From Amanita rubescens (taxonomy: Eukaryota > Basidiomycota > Agaricomycetes > Agaricales > Amanitaceae): a DNA stretch of 64,000 bases. The stretch lies in contig WION01000106.1 of the NCBI GenBank assembly GCA_015039365.1, forward strand, positions 91,061-155,060. Direction: 5' to 3'. Below are positions 19,603-32,402 of this stretch, in pieces; position 1 is the stretch's first letter; each line of letters begins with the position of its first letter. The notes beneath the pieces were generated by a model. That model searched no databases. It was not told the origin of the DNA and worked only from the letters and a program-made list of their open reading frames with translations. The position numbers and the translations under genes are program-made.

Positions 19603-20205
19603 CAGCGTTACTTTGTTGTAGAAACTATTCAATTGGTTCCCATCGTCAGCAGGAGAGTATACGAGCTATTGGTTGCACGGCCCGGACGCTACCATCCCGG
19701 CAGTGTTCTGATCCCTTTCTGTCAAAACGCGTGATCAGTTAATGCGTTGCCTAGGCGTGAAATAAATGATGCGGTCGACCGCCGTGAAGGCCGGTGACTC
19801 GCAACACCTGTTACAGCTCCTGTGCTCGTCCATCTCTCTTTGCGCAAGATCTATTTCCAGCATCCGCCTTGTCTCAAAATGATAAGGAAAAGGAATTGAA
19901 GGCCCCTGCCGTTGATCTCCCGATCAGCGGACCTAGCTCCGTCGGTGCACAACGGTTGGGTGTAATCACCTTCCTTTGTTCGTCGCGTACGGCTCGCCCG
20001 CCGGTATCTCGTTGCGGAAGATCTCTTCCCAGATCTCCGCCGCCCGAAATAATAGGGAATCGAAGGCCCCTCTCCCCTCTTCCGTTGATCTCCCGATCAG
20101 CGGTTTGCTTGATCACCCGTTCGCAGTGGTTAATTGCAGTTAATCACATATCCTTCGCCTCGATTCACGGTTGTAAATAACTGATCTAAAAATGTCCTCG
20201 ATCCA
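19603..20205. other. Intergenic with a degenerate direct repeat
   Basis: Two related segments, about 19845-19930 and 20012-20103, share GAAGGCCCCT and TTGATCTCCCGATCAGCGG in the same order. No gene was found. Confidence 0.5.
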
Positions 20206-23200
20206 TTACACCGGATCGCATCTCGCCAGTTTGCTCGCCTGTACAGTGCATATCGGTAACCCTTTGTGACCCCGACGACCCAGTGGAAAAGAGCCATCTT
20301 CCTTTTGCTTGCGAGTGAGGAATTGTTCGCCAACGTTTTCACCGCTGATAACAACTACGTCCTGCCCCCTAGATGTCGGTATCTGTGGGCATAAGAACCT
20401 GGATGGGATCATGATTGTCCGCTGCTTAACGTTCACTTCTATTTCGTTCTCCCGTTCACCGGACAAAATCAGGACCCTCTCCCCTTCATAGTAGCCCCTT
20501 GCAAAACCATTTGGGTACGCGTTGGAGTTACGAATGTGGGCCCATATTCGCTTGGTCACTAAGCCGTCTTTCATCAGCCAGTCAGCGGCATAAACTGTAC
20601 ATCATGAGCTCCAGTTAATACATCACACGCTAGGAGACCCACCCTGGTTTTCCTCTGAGACCGACGGTACAGCTGCCTGGTCATCGACCGTCGCGGATTC
20701 AGAATTAGGCAAAAGCATATCGAGAACGTCCCCGACCGCAACCGATTGGTCGATCTGCTCATCAACTCCTGGCGTCCTTGACCGTTCTGGCACTCTTATG
20801 AAATTGGGGATTCGGTATCCCCCCCTAGCTGGTTTTGGATAGAGTTCAGTGTAATATGTCTCTAGATCCCGACCCTTGTCGTCTCTATTATTAAATGAGT
20901 TTCGTCATGAATATATATACTCTTTCAGTCACTTACGCATTCATCAAGAAATTAACATGTAGATCCACAATCCGTGCTCCCGATCTCGCTTCGATGCGCA
21001 TAATCTGATTCCCAAGATGGCCTCGTATTCTGCCATATAACCCTTTCTCGGGAATGTTCCCGGTGACAAAGACCCACGTATTGATCAGCTCCTTATAACG
21101 ATCATACGAAGCCCACGGTTGGCGCGGCTGCTGCTGAACGCCTGCGGGACTGACGACATCATCCACCTCTAGGAACCAGTAAGGGACCGAGAACTATAGT
21201 AATCCGGCTGTCAGATATTTTCTAACACACTTTACACAGGAACAGACCTGCGTATTCGGTAAGTGGCCGACCACATCGACACGGCTGTCGGAGACGTTGC
21301 AAACTCGACCGTTTTGTTGGTAATATGGCGATATGGGCGCTATTACCTGCACCGTCTCACCGATTTGAATCTTCCGTTCGAAACCCCATTCAAAGCTATC
21401 GTATGGGATGAGTTGCCATGATTTCACTTGAAACTTTTCCCAGGTCAGTACTCGTCGGACAGCGACACAAATTCATACTTCTTCCTTCCGTCTGCGATCG
21501 AAAACATTTACCAGATCATCCTGGACACCTATTACCCATCCTTCACTATCAACGGGGGCCGATTTGACGACCTTGACTTTGTCTCCGACTTCGTAGAATC
21601 TTCGGACGCTATGAAGATGGACTTCATGCTCCTCCCGGGTGTCTTGCGTGCGCACTACAACTTCATCATGGCGAATGTCCTCGATGACTCCTTGGATCAT
21701 GCCCCCAATCAATTTAGCCTCCACTTTCTGGCCCATATCAAGAGGTGCGGCGAAATGATTCTCGTATGACCACCGTAAGAAGTCTGGATGTGGAGCCGAG
21801 AAGCCTAGCTGCTGCGCTCCGATGGCCATCCCTTCGCCGAACAACTTCAGTTCCCCTAATTTAGGCACGACACTCGCCGATCGCAGGGCTGCTGGAGGAA
21901 CAGAATAATATGCGAAAGGTGGCATAAAATTGTCCCCTCCCCTTACGCATTTTTTCCAGCCGCGTCTAGCTAGCTGGTACACGCCAGATACCACCCTCTC
22001 CAGCTCGTATCTTTTCTTCGGAACCCACCACACGTTTGGCTCGATTATGTGCATTATGTCAAGTGCCTCCTGTGGATCTCCAAGCAGTTTAGGATGCAAA
22101 AGTCGGGGCAAGCGTTTTTTTCTTGGTCGTTTATGTTCTTCGCCCTGCCTCGGTTCGAGAGAAGCGCCGCTATCGATTGGTACCAATAAGCGCGGGACAA
22201 GGCAGATCAGGACCAACGATTCCGTCAACCATCCGCACACGTATGCCAGATCCTTTCCGTATTTTATTAATCTCTTGTCAAAATGTGGCTCTATCCGTAG
22301 CAGATCCTTCAATTCGCATTTCCTCTTGAGTCTAGCCCATGATGGAGAGGTCACAGCGGGTGTGGGTTGATGATGCCAGTCCAGCGAACGCACACGTTCT
22401 TCGACGGGTACGAATTCGATTTTCAACGGGTGAGGCATCGTGGACAAGTGGTTACACAGATCTTGTACGTTCTCTCGTTTACTCGCTTCTACGAAGATCC
22501 AGGTCCCACTGCCTGGTGGCCAAAATACCGAAATGGCCAAGTTTGGGCGAGCCTTGAGACGATCCGAGAGGACAAAGAGGCTTTCTTCCCCAGTACCTTC
22601 CTGCAACGCCAACGCGTTAACAGTAGCTCTCCCCATGATTAAAACATGCTCACCCATATGCGAACCCTCCAAACGCCTGGATCAGAAGGCATGGGCATTC
22701 GGCTTACAAGCTCTGTCAAAGAATCCACCACGTCCGACTTTGGTGGGGCGGAATCGTTGGTCGCCTCAGATGCGGCGTTCCTGGCCTCGTAGCTTGAAAT
22801 CACGTCCAACATGCGATGATCCTTGGGCAAGTCCTCCCAGTAAACTCCCGGTTCAGCTAATGCAACATGAGTTATCCCGGGCTGAACAGAATACGTGTCC
22901 GTCGACTTACACTCAGCTTCGCTTTCATCCTGGCTACTTTCTGATTCTTCCGAATCCCCCGTTTCTCCTACGTTATCGTCGATGAAGTCCCCGATTGCTG
23001 AGATAATATGAGCAATAAAAACATGACTTTTTTCGATAGTTTAAACTCACCCTCGTCTTCAAAATCTGCCCACTCTTCTCCGGATCCACTGTCTGCCGCT
23101 TCTACGTCCAGGAATTCAGTTGCCAAAGGCTTCTAAGAAATGGATCAGTGAGGACTTCTGCGTTAGTGCCTCCCGTACGTACCGCAATCCTTCGTTTCTT

Positions 23201-23304
23201 GCGATTATCTCTCTCCACCGGACTGTGGGTTCGTTTGTCATTCTATTAACAAGCTTCAGAGCTTTTCCGCATGCGAAACTCTAGCGTGTTACCTGGGCGC
23301 TCAT
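20206..23304 (-). CDS. Spt5-like protein with NGN and several KOW-type segments
   Basis: Rebuilt from a 12-nt first exon (MSAQ, ATG at 23304) to TAA at 20206-20208. Exons join in phase through introns of about 45-60 nt. The N-terminus is strongly acidic (GDSEESESSQDESEAE). Next comes an NGN-like part: PGVWRVRIWEGTGEESLFVL, then GSGTWIFVEASKRENVQDLC. KOW-like segments follow, e.g. GQKVEAKLIGGMIQGVIEDI, VGDKVKVVKSAPVDSEGWV, IGETVQVIAPISPYYQQNG and a C-terminal GQDVVVISGENVG. In Spt5 these bind Spt4 and RNA polymerase II. This copy is divergent and lacks the C-terminal phospho-repeat region, so it is probably a paralogue rather than the essential elongation factor. One junction uses a weak GTCTCC donor (about 20645). 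Confidence 0.75.
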
Positions 23305-24052
23305 CCTTCACGATTCTGTCCTTCTCTAAATAAAGGACAGTCAGTATCTGACTTATGCCGTCAACTCATGAACGCTCTCGACCACTCAAGCTTTATCTCA
23401 TGCCAAATGACAAGACTTACTATTGATGTCTACTGGAATGCTCAAGTGTAATAATACGCGTTCTACTACGGTACACGATGCTACTGATGGAAGTACGAAA
23501 GAGAAAACGTAAGGTTTTCGCTCGCTTAAGTACACGCGTTACGTTGCTGTTGGCACATTGATGGGGCGCAAACTGTTAACGTTAGGCTACGTTAGGTTGT
23601 TGAGAATCCCCGAGAATATTCGGGGGAATCGGTCCTGTCAACAAACCCAAACGGCATCGTTGACGTGGCTTAAATAGGACGGGAAACTCCGGATGCCCTT
23701 CCTTTCGTCCCCCGTCGTACCAGACGGGGCATAGTATTCTACGCGATGCCGACGACATTCCTGTATAATAAATAAAAGTATATAGCAATGCAATGTCATG
23801 AACTTCATTCATTTCCTGTAGAGGAATAGCACGCTCATCACGAATCCGAAGCTGGTTGTCAAATGACTGATTGTTGAGAGACGGCCTGTAAACCATGAAT
23901 GTTGCAGTGTTTTCCTGTCCATGTTTCATTGCTCGAAGAAGAGAGATTGTGAGCTAGGCGACTCTACATTCTTTTGCATTGAGGGCGACTTCGACGAGCG
24001 TTATATTGATCATGCAAATGTGCCCGCCTCGTCCATTTATAGAAACCAGTAT
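23305..24052. other. Intergenic, no supported gene
   Basis: A minus-strand frame at 23582-23929 has no splice or motif support. Palindrome-like CCCCGAGAATATTCGGGGG lies at about 23608-23626. Confidence 0.3.
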
Positions 24053-24470
24053 CAACGATCGTCCGGATATGGTATACGTCGGGCGTCGGCATCCAGGCTG
24101 CCTCCTAGTGGGGGCGTCCAACTAATGACGCCCCCACGTTCCAAGAGGGTATTTCATTACGCAGGTGACTTCGACGTCCAGAGCGCCTCCTAGTGGGGCG
24201 TATTGCGCTGGGAGCAGGTCAGGTAAGCTGCAATTGCATTACTCCTTTTTACTGAAAACACGATCGTACGGATAGGGTATATGTCGGCGTCCAGATCGCC
24301 TCCTAGTGGGGGCATCCAACTGATGACGCGACGCCCTTTCGTACAATGAGGGTACGCCATTGCGCAGGTGACTTCGACGTCCAGATCGCCTCCTACTGGG
24401 GCGTATTGCGCAGGGAGCTGGGCAGGTAAGCTGCAATTGCATTGTTCGGATTACTCCTTTCTGAAAACGA
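24053..24470. repeat. Two tandem units of about 210 bp
   Basis: Units at about 24053-24258 and 24259-24470 align along their length. Each has two copies of a GCCTCCTAGTGGGG-type box, GCAGGTGACTTCGACGTCCAG and a TAAGCTGCAATTGCATT end. They lie between the convergent-free 3' ends of the two minus genes, so they could act as spacer or regulatory DNA inside the candidate element. Confidence 0.75.
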
Positions 24471-24580
24471 TCCAAGTTCAGGGGACATAGAGCTTTGTTT
24501 GATACTATGCTAAAATATAGTATATTTCTCGTTAGAATGGTACGCCATTTAATTTGCGACGCTTATTCCAGCTTGTCTGA

Positions 24581-26490
24581 CTACTCCTTTGCCTTCCCTC
24601 CCAACGCTTTTAGCAGTTTGTTAACGCTGCCATTAAAATTGTATAAAGACGGAAACACGGCGTCTACCTCATCGAGCCGGTCTAGCGGGGTAAGGAGTAT
24701 TTCTTTCAGCGAACGCAATAAGGCTTCACTCTCTTCTCCCAGGCTTTCTTTTCCCTTCCCTTTCTCGGCCGTCCGAAGACATCTGAGGGCGCGCATGTGC
24801 AACGATCTGTGGTTTTCAAAAGTGGAGGGTGCTGGAGCTGAATCGTTGTATCCCCAGGAGGCTAATTTCTGACCATAAAAAAGCACGATTTGGTCTACGC
24901 AAGCCATCCAAGCTCCATGTTTCACCAGGTTTTTCTGGTACACCGGTACTCGATCGCGGTATGGAATCCCTATGCGTTCGCACGCCGCTTCCACGAGCCT
25001 TGCAAAGACGATCGTGGAAAACACCGTGCCAACTCCCGGCTGCTGGAGTACATGGTGCTCGTATACCCGCAAGTTCTCTTCGATTTTCATCGCAACGAGA
25101 TATTTAGATATTTCGTCCGTCAATTGAGGACGCGCTGTCTCTTTGGTCAAAACGACATTGACTGGGAACGATGGCTCCAGACGACTGGCAGCGCCTAGGC
25201 CGGAATTATTGATGGACGACGCATCCTGACCCTCTCCGGCCCGCCTAATTTGATTGGCGTACGAGGGTTCTTCAGATAGAAGTTCAAACATATACACCAC
25301 CAAAATTGGAGTGGTGCGTGGAATGGTGGACCCCACGAATGCCCGTATGTCTTCGCTTTCTTGACAGTTGTCGCATGGGACTAACTGCCGCATTAGCTGA
25401 GTATCAGCCAGCTTGCCCAATAATTCCGATTGGTCGCCCCATTTGCCTCGAAACTTGGCGATCTGTGCGGTATGCAGCGGTTTCTTTGCAGTCCGTATTT
25501 CGACAGCATCTGACTTCATTTGCGACAAACGTGCACGCAAAGCACGGGCTTGGGGTTCGTCCCGGAGGCAATCCAGGACCTTGGCTACGGTAGGGCCATG
25601 ACCAAGTGGCAACAAAACGACTACCTGTTCGATTTCACCAGACACATTTTGAAGACCAATGGCTACGATCCATGGCTCGCCCTGGTTACGTTGAGCGCTG
25701 GCACCACCGGCACCAGTGGTTTGATCGTTCGCCGAGGTCACTGCAGAAGTCCCGTTATGAACCGATGTCGTATCAGCATTGGGCGGCGGGACATGGCTGG
25801 CGGTGGTGGCAGTGGTTTGATCGTTCGCCGAGGTCACTGCAGAAGTCCCGTTATGAACCGATATAGTATCAGCATTGGGCGGCGGGACATCATGGCTGGC
25901 GGTGGTATCATCATTAGATACCACATTCGTACGCGATGCTGGACGATCTGTCGCGCGTGGGACACGGCTGGTGGATTCACCATTAGATACCGCATTCGTA
26001 CCCGATGCTGGACGATCTGTCGCACGGGGGATCGGCATCCCCAGCACTCGCATCTCCTCTAGAAGCTTCTTATCGAACTTTTCTCCCATCTCAACCGCTT
26101 CCTTTAACGTCTTCTCTAAAAGTTGATCGCTGGATCCACACCAGAATATCTTATTTTCTTTCCATTCTTTGGCGTCATTCGGTTCGCCGACTCGTTGAGG
26201 GATTTGGGCGGAGTGGTTAGTGACCGGCTGGGATCCTATCCAGCTCTCAGATTTGGATTGAGCATGACAACCACTTCTGCAGACATACCTGTGGGTGGGG
26301 CCTGTGATGGGAGGTGTTCTTCAGTGCCATCTTCCCCGTTGCCCATGATGGGGGTACTGGATGGCGCGACAGCAGCGTCATTGGGTGGCCCCGTGGATCC
26401 GACTGATGGCATGGTTCGTTCTGTAAGAGGTATAAGACTTTCTGCGGGATTGAGTGCAGGGCGACGCTGTCGGCTAGAATGTCGTCGCAT
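24581..26490 (-). CDS. Unrecognised 618-residue protein with internal repeats, divergent to the integrase
   Basis: ATG at 26490 (MRRHSSRQRRPALNPAES). One 55-nt intron, ending GGATAG near 26233, joins in phase to an exon that runs to TAG at 24581. The N-terminal 70 residues are basic and Pro/Ser-rich. A repeat region follows: PRATDRPAS twice, and a roughly 30-residue unit with VPPPNADT, SVHNGTSAVTSANDQTT twice (DNA 25718-25910). The C-terminal 380 residues are globular, with IVAIGLQNVSGEIEQVVVLL, a CDNCQES stretch and a Lys-rich helical end. No domain recognised. Its start is only 95 bp from the integrase start, so the two probably share a promoter. Confidence 0.8.
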
Positions 26491-26584
26491 AGGGCTGGGA
26501 GGAAAGCAACAACCTGAAAAAAAATTATTCCGTGTATTTAAATTCCGCCAGAAAGCGAAGTCCCCTCGGCCCGTCCAGTTTATC

Positions 26585-28650
26585 ATGGATCCCACCCAAG
26601 CTCTGATAGCGACATATGAAGACCTATCCAGACGCGTCCACCTCTCTCTTCGCATCCATCAAGGAGATGGCGTGCGCCTTCAGGACCAGTTAGACGAAGT
26701 ACGTGCGTTTGCGGTAGACGCCGAACGGGTATGTCAAGATAATTTATCTTAATGCGAGACTCTCACGCAATGCAGGCGCAACACGTATTAGAGCAAGAAG
26801 AATATGAATTCCTACATGCCAATATTAACCAGATGATCGAAGTTTTAAACGCGGCCGTCGGCCACCCGCCTCACGCCCGGTTGGTCGTGAATCGTGCCGA
26901 TGCTCTGATAAACGCGTACGAAGACATAGCTCAACGCGTAGCCCTCTCCCTTCGCATCCAAAATGGAGATGTCACTCGACTTCGGGCCCAATTGGACGAA
27001 GTACGCGCTTTTGCTGCTGATGCGGAACGGGTACGTGAGAGTCATCTTATGTACAATGTGAGACAATGTGAGACATGTGCTCTCATGTAGGCACGAAACC
27101 TATTGGAACAAGACGAATATGATTTTTTACAAGTGTCGGTTAAACGGATGCTGGAAAGTTTAAATGCATCCATAGCGGCAGCTCTAGACGACGCAGAGAG
27201 GGATCCGTTGCCATTGGCTCACAGAGAAGGGCGGCCGCGCGGAGGTCGACCTCGTACCGTGATAGACAAGAAATTTCTGTCATTCGCGAGTGCCGGAATG
27301 ACGCTAATCGACATTGGCAAAGCTGTGGGGTGTTCTGCCCGAACTGTTCGCCGACGCCTTATTGATTATGGCCTTGCCGAGCCCGCGCCACCCGTCATCC
27401 GGAACATTGTTCGAGCTGATGGGACTGAAGCCAAGGAGTGGCATCCTACTGGACCGACGCGTTTTGACTTCAAAGGTGATCCGGCGGGTCTGGATCGCTT
27501 AGTGGGAAGCATTCTAGAATGCTTCCCCAACTACAGTCTAATCTCGGTCAAGGGTGATATCCGATCCCAAGGTTTCACTGTCCAGCGAGATCGCATACGG
27601 GACTCTTTGATCAGAGTGCGAGGGTTGCAACCCCGCTTCGTCAACCGACCTATCCAGAGGCGAGTGTATTCGGTCCCAGAAGTAAATTCCTTGTGGCATC
27701 ACGATGGAAATCATAGTGAGTCCGCATTTGTTCGTGTTTCTCCAGGCTCGTGCTAACTGGCTTTCAGAACTTATTCGATGGAAATTCGTGATTCACGGCT
27801 TTATCGATGGTAAATCCCGCTACGTGACGGGAATAAGATGCAGCACGAACAATAGGGCGGCCACCGTTCTAAACGTCTTTGTAGAGGCTGTTACAAAAAA
27901 TGGCCTTCCAAGTCGAGTCCGTGGGGACCATGGAACGGAAAATGTCCGAGTGGCCGCATACATGATGGAGCAACGAGGTGAAAATCGCGGATCATACATA
28001 TGGGGAAGGTAAAGCGTTGACAATCGAGAGCGAATAATGCAAGCGTTGAACAGAGATTTAGGTCCGTGCACAACATTCGGATTGAAAGGTTATGGGTAGA
28101 AGTGGGACGTATCATCATCGCGAAGTGGAAACCCTTCTTCCGAGCTCTGGAAGAGGAACACGGACTGCGAGTGGATTCAGCTGCGCACCTATGGTTGTTG
28201 CATCACCTATTCCTTGCCAACGTAAACGATGACATCCAGCGATGGACGGCGCAATGGAATTCACACGTCATGCGACTCAAGGGACAGAGGAACCAGGCGC
28301 CGCGGGATATGTTCATGATTGGGTTGGCAAGACGCATGGCTGTGGATGACATAAGGATACAAGAGGAGGACGTCCGCGATCTGGGCCAGTTTGGTATTGA
28401 TTGGGAAGATATGGACGATGAAGATCTCATTCAGGCGTTGCAAGAGAGGGGCGAGAATCCCTTCGACGATTACGCGCCGGACAGGATGAACGATGTGCCG
28501 TGTGAACCACCGGACTGCCCATTGACTATGGATCAAGTGGACGGACTGGACGCTGTCCTTCAAAGGGAATTTGACATGAATACTTACGACATGGACGTAA
28601 AGACTAGGGTCTGGATATGTGCTCTCGTGTGGTGCCGAGACCTATTCTAA
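26585..28650 (+). CDS. rve/DDE integrase with duplicated coiled-coil exons
   Basis: Five exons: 26585-26728, 26776-27030, 27091 to about 27715, one spanning about 27767-28009, and a last exon to TAA at 28648-28650. An unit reading YEDxxxRVxLSLRI then QLDEVRAFA occurs twice, split each time by an intron at the same place. A helix-turn-helix ([20 protein letters not shown]) follows. The catalytic core has Asp in WHHDGNHK, Asp in RGDHGTENV and Glu in HNIRIERLW, with 34 residues between the last two. This resembles the rve-like integrase core proteins scattered through fungal and animal genomes. It is intact and splice phases agree, so it could be active in moving the surrounding block. Confidence 0.85.
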
Positions 28651-28794
28651 ATAGCTCTTAATCTATGTCGTAGTAGAGTAGAAGAAGCTCAGTATTGCAT
28701 TCAAGTCATCGTATACGGAACTGTGAGAGAACGCATCATCTCATTAATTCTGCCGTTTACTGACGCCAAGTACAATTTTACATGTATGAACAAT

Positions 28795-31700
28795 TTAAAT
28801 TGCGTTATAATCATTCGCCGAAGAGGCCATCAAGACGTGGAACCACAGATCAAAGATAGTTTGCGCTTTGTCGTTAGGTTCAAGGAGCAAGTTCTTGACA
28901 TCCGGATCTAAAACAATGGACATCTCTTTGAAGCAAGTGTGGATCACCACAGACGCTCGGTGTCGAGAAGGGAGCAGTGACGGCATATATTTCAGGCGTA
29001 GCTGAGGCAGGGGTTAACAAGGGAAGGGTGGCAAGAGAACCTGGACAACGACTTACCGTGACGTCTTGGTCCTTGTTCGGAGGCAGGACGACCATGTCAG
29101 ATACCGCCTTCCAAAACACTTCGGCCCTCGTGGTGTGCGGTGATTTCAAACTGCTTTCGTATTTATCCTTCGCCACGACGCTTCCGACTAGCTGACGTGG
29201 ATGGCCCTTACCGCGGATCCAACGGTAGAAACGTATGATAAATAGCTGAGCGTAAAGCCTGGCCTCCCGCTCGTGTTGACGTTCACACCCGTAACGAAAG
29301 GAAATCCGGTTGAAGACGTCATAATAGGATTCGATCCTGTTGTTCCAGAGAGTAGACACCAGCTTGAAGGCGTATAGGTACATGTCGTTTTGTGTATCAA
29401 AACCCACGTCAGTGACGAGAGAGCCGATCAAGGTATGCATACGGAGTCCCTCGGTGAAAGCTAGGAATTGATCATGTTCCCATGGTTTCCCAGTTCCAAC
29501 GAGCAGGTCCGACAGGATGAGGTGCATGAAGTTCTTGTGTTGAGCTTCATCGAGAGGGTCCATAAATAGACCGGCAGGAGAAAGATCCTTCTCCACCGCT
29601 CGTTGGCAGACTAGATTTTTGGCGATTTTTGCCGGGTCGAGTTTTTCCCCAACTGGGAAGACAAGTGCCGCAGCAAAAGTGTCGCGTGTTGACTTATCCT
29701 GGATCATTGCGAGCAGGTGGTTGGGGTGGTAGTCTTTATAAGGGTGCAAGAGGAATTCAAGGCACGCAGGGCTATTGAAGAGAGCGGCGTACACCAGGAA
29801 CGGGTTGATCGGGTGGGGCTCCACTAGGAGTTGAATCATCACCAGGGCAGTTAAAGAACCGTCTACCTGGAATTCTACCTTTCCTCTGGTGGGGTGAAGA
29901 CCGGGAGGATGACCGAAGTTCAAAGAGCTATATGTTCCTTGGAAGGAAACCCAACGTTTGGAATCGTTTAGGCGCATGGTCAAAGCTCCCTGGTAGATAC
30001 TTTGCGCAGGGCCGTCACCGTTCGCGCCGGCGGCTTCTTCACCTCTGAATCCACATCAACGGGTGTTTCTGCGAGGTACATTGCCACTTACAAGACAAAA
30101 GGGCGAAGAGGAGTCAAAAGCCCTCGCCAGGACTTGATCTCACATTCAACGGGCGGTATCGGCTGGTATTGGTGCGGGCCCGCCCCCATCGTCAAATGTG
30201 CAGGCTTGTTTTTCCTATCGTCCACCTCGATTCTCCACACCCTCACCATATCGATTAACGTCTGCGAGGCCTCCTTGAAAGTGGGGGCTTGGATGGTGAA
30301 AGTTTCTTGGCCACTTTGGGCCCGAAGGTGGTTCTGCCACGCTTCGAGGGTTTTCATGTCGAGTCGAAGAAGTTTCTGCTCGTCATCGTCGTTGTCGAGT
30401 AGGGCTCTCAAGTTGTTCAGAACCGGGGATTCCACGGGATCATATAAGCTATCATCTATAAGGTGGCCGTCCCTCTCAATTGCCATATCATCACCGCGAG
30501 GAGGGTTCACAATTTGGACCTCGTCGTCTTCTTCAAACTCTTCCTCTTCAATATCTGCTTTAGGCATGGCGAGCTCGGCGGGGACGTCTCCATCGTCTTC
30601 ATCGTCGTCTTCATCATCGTTCATGTCTTCATCATCTGATACCTCCATATAGTCCGGCTTGGCGAAGTGACAGCGTGGCGCCTGTGGGGAAGGTATGAGA
30701 ATAGGAATCATGGCTCAAACCATGACCTACTCTAGGAGATGGAGAACGATCATCGCTACTCCTTTCTTCATCCGTTTCCTCCTTAGAATTGGTTGGACGC
30801 TGTCTGACATTTCGGGCATTAGGCTGTTGAGATTGGTTCAGAAGTGGGACGGGCGTTTCGTTAATGTCCTTACCGTTGTCGAAGGGGATCGACGACGACG
30901 GAGAGAATTACGGTTGGGGCATTCTCTATTAATACAACGGCTCCCTTGGACGTTCGTTTTGAGATTAAGCCATTTGAAATGCGCCAGTAGACGCCATGGG
31001 AAGCAGGCATGGGCGAGGTGACAGAGGGGCGCGTCCCTATCCAGGTTAGAGACGGGACCGCGGAGGTTGCCCTCTGTCGGCGCTAGTACGGGAGTTGAGC
31101 GGAAGACACGTTGAGGACAACGGGGCAAACACATACCGAGCAAGACACAAGAAAGCTTGCGGCCAGTACTCTCTATCTTCACCTCCGTTGCTTGGCGATT
31201 CAAGAATTGGACCGTAAAATTACCGAGGGCGGCTAATCCGGTTTGGAAATTCTCTTGGGCCTTCGTTTTACGACCCAAGACGTCCCAAGCCAATGAATTG
31301 AAGGTGTTGCCATCGTCTTTGTCTGAACGTTTAAGCTTGAATTCATGCGTCCTTAGGTGCTCGTGTAAAACCCGATCGATTACCTTCCACGGTTCTGGCG
31401 TGTCTGGAGTCAAATTCACAGGAAATATCAGGTTGTGCTTAGATAGCAAATCGACTACCGCTCCGAATTTCCGCTCGTTGAACTTCGGTTTGGGCGGCGC
31501 ATGTCCCTCGTACGAAGAGGTAATGTCACACTGTATCTGAAGTTAGTGAAGAGGTTCTAAATCCGTGACAGAGGCAGACGCACAACAAAGGGCCATATTA
31601 CGAAATTAAGTTCAATGGCTGCAACAACGTGTTCGGCAGCAGCGAGTCGTTCCTGATGGGGGCGGGTCCCTCTGTTGCGATTTTGGGAATTCCTGCCCCT

Positions 31701-32375
31701 ATGTTTCTCAGCTGCCTGGATTCGATCCCGATTGGCGGCGTTGACGGTGGAAGGAGGAGGATTGGGGGTCGAGGAGCTATAGGTGTCAAACCCCCGTACT
31801 CTCCCAATGACATCGGTGTACGCGTGTGCCGGAGGGGCGCGCGCCACAGTAGCCGCATCTATGTCGTGCTCGGATGGAGCCCCAACGACATCGGTGTACG
31901 CGTGTGCCCGAGGGGCGCGCGCCACAGCAGCCGCATCTGTGTGCTCGGATGGAGCCGAGACAAGCTGCTGGTGGCTTCCGTACGGCTGGCCACAGACACA
32001 AGGTCGACGGTGCCCTTCGTCCTATTTCCTTAGACATAAGTTACTGACGTATCTGATAGTTCACCGAAGCCCTACCGCGGGATGATACCCTCCACAGTGG
32101 CTCAAGGGGCAACCACCACATGCTGTGGAGGCCGAACTGGCTGGTATGTGCATCCACCAAGGATGCTTGCAGACGCATCCCTCGTTAGGGTTATTAGCGA
32201 CGGTTCGGACTCCAGGAAAAATTGCCAAGGGGCAGTCGCAGTTGTGCCAAGCGCATGCCTCGCGTTCTGGTAAAGGCTTTACGGCGGGCATGAGAGAGGG
32301 GAGCAAGGGATGCGTAGAGAGAGGCTTTTTTTTTTTCATGTTTTCCCGTTCCTCGGATAGGTTCTCCGAGCACAT
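28795..32375 (-). CDS. Large unrecognised protein with Cys-rich N-terminus and acidic centre
   Basis: Start ATG 32375 (MCSENLSEERENMKKKK), stop TAA at 28795-28797, about eight exons, roughly a thousand residues. The N-terminus looks zinc-binding, with CAWHNCDC, CVCKHPWWMH, CGGCPLSHCGGYH and CVCGQPYGSH. A direct repeat around VARAPPAHAYTDV follows. The middle has LAHFKWLNLKTNVQGSRC and then a long Asp/Glu run (SDDEDMNDDEDDDEDD). The C-terminal 400 residues are globular (MRLNDSKRWVSFQGTYSSLN through PHTTRAEVFWKAV). Introns are phase-consistent. It converges on the integrase gene (145 bp between stops). No known family recognised; its position suggests it belongs to the same element. Confidence 0.75.
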
Positions 32376-32402
32376 GCCGTAGACGGGCCCCGGCCGTGGG
32401 GG

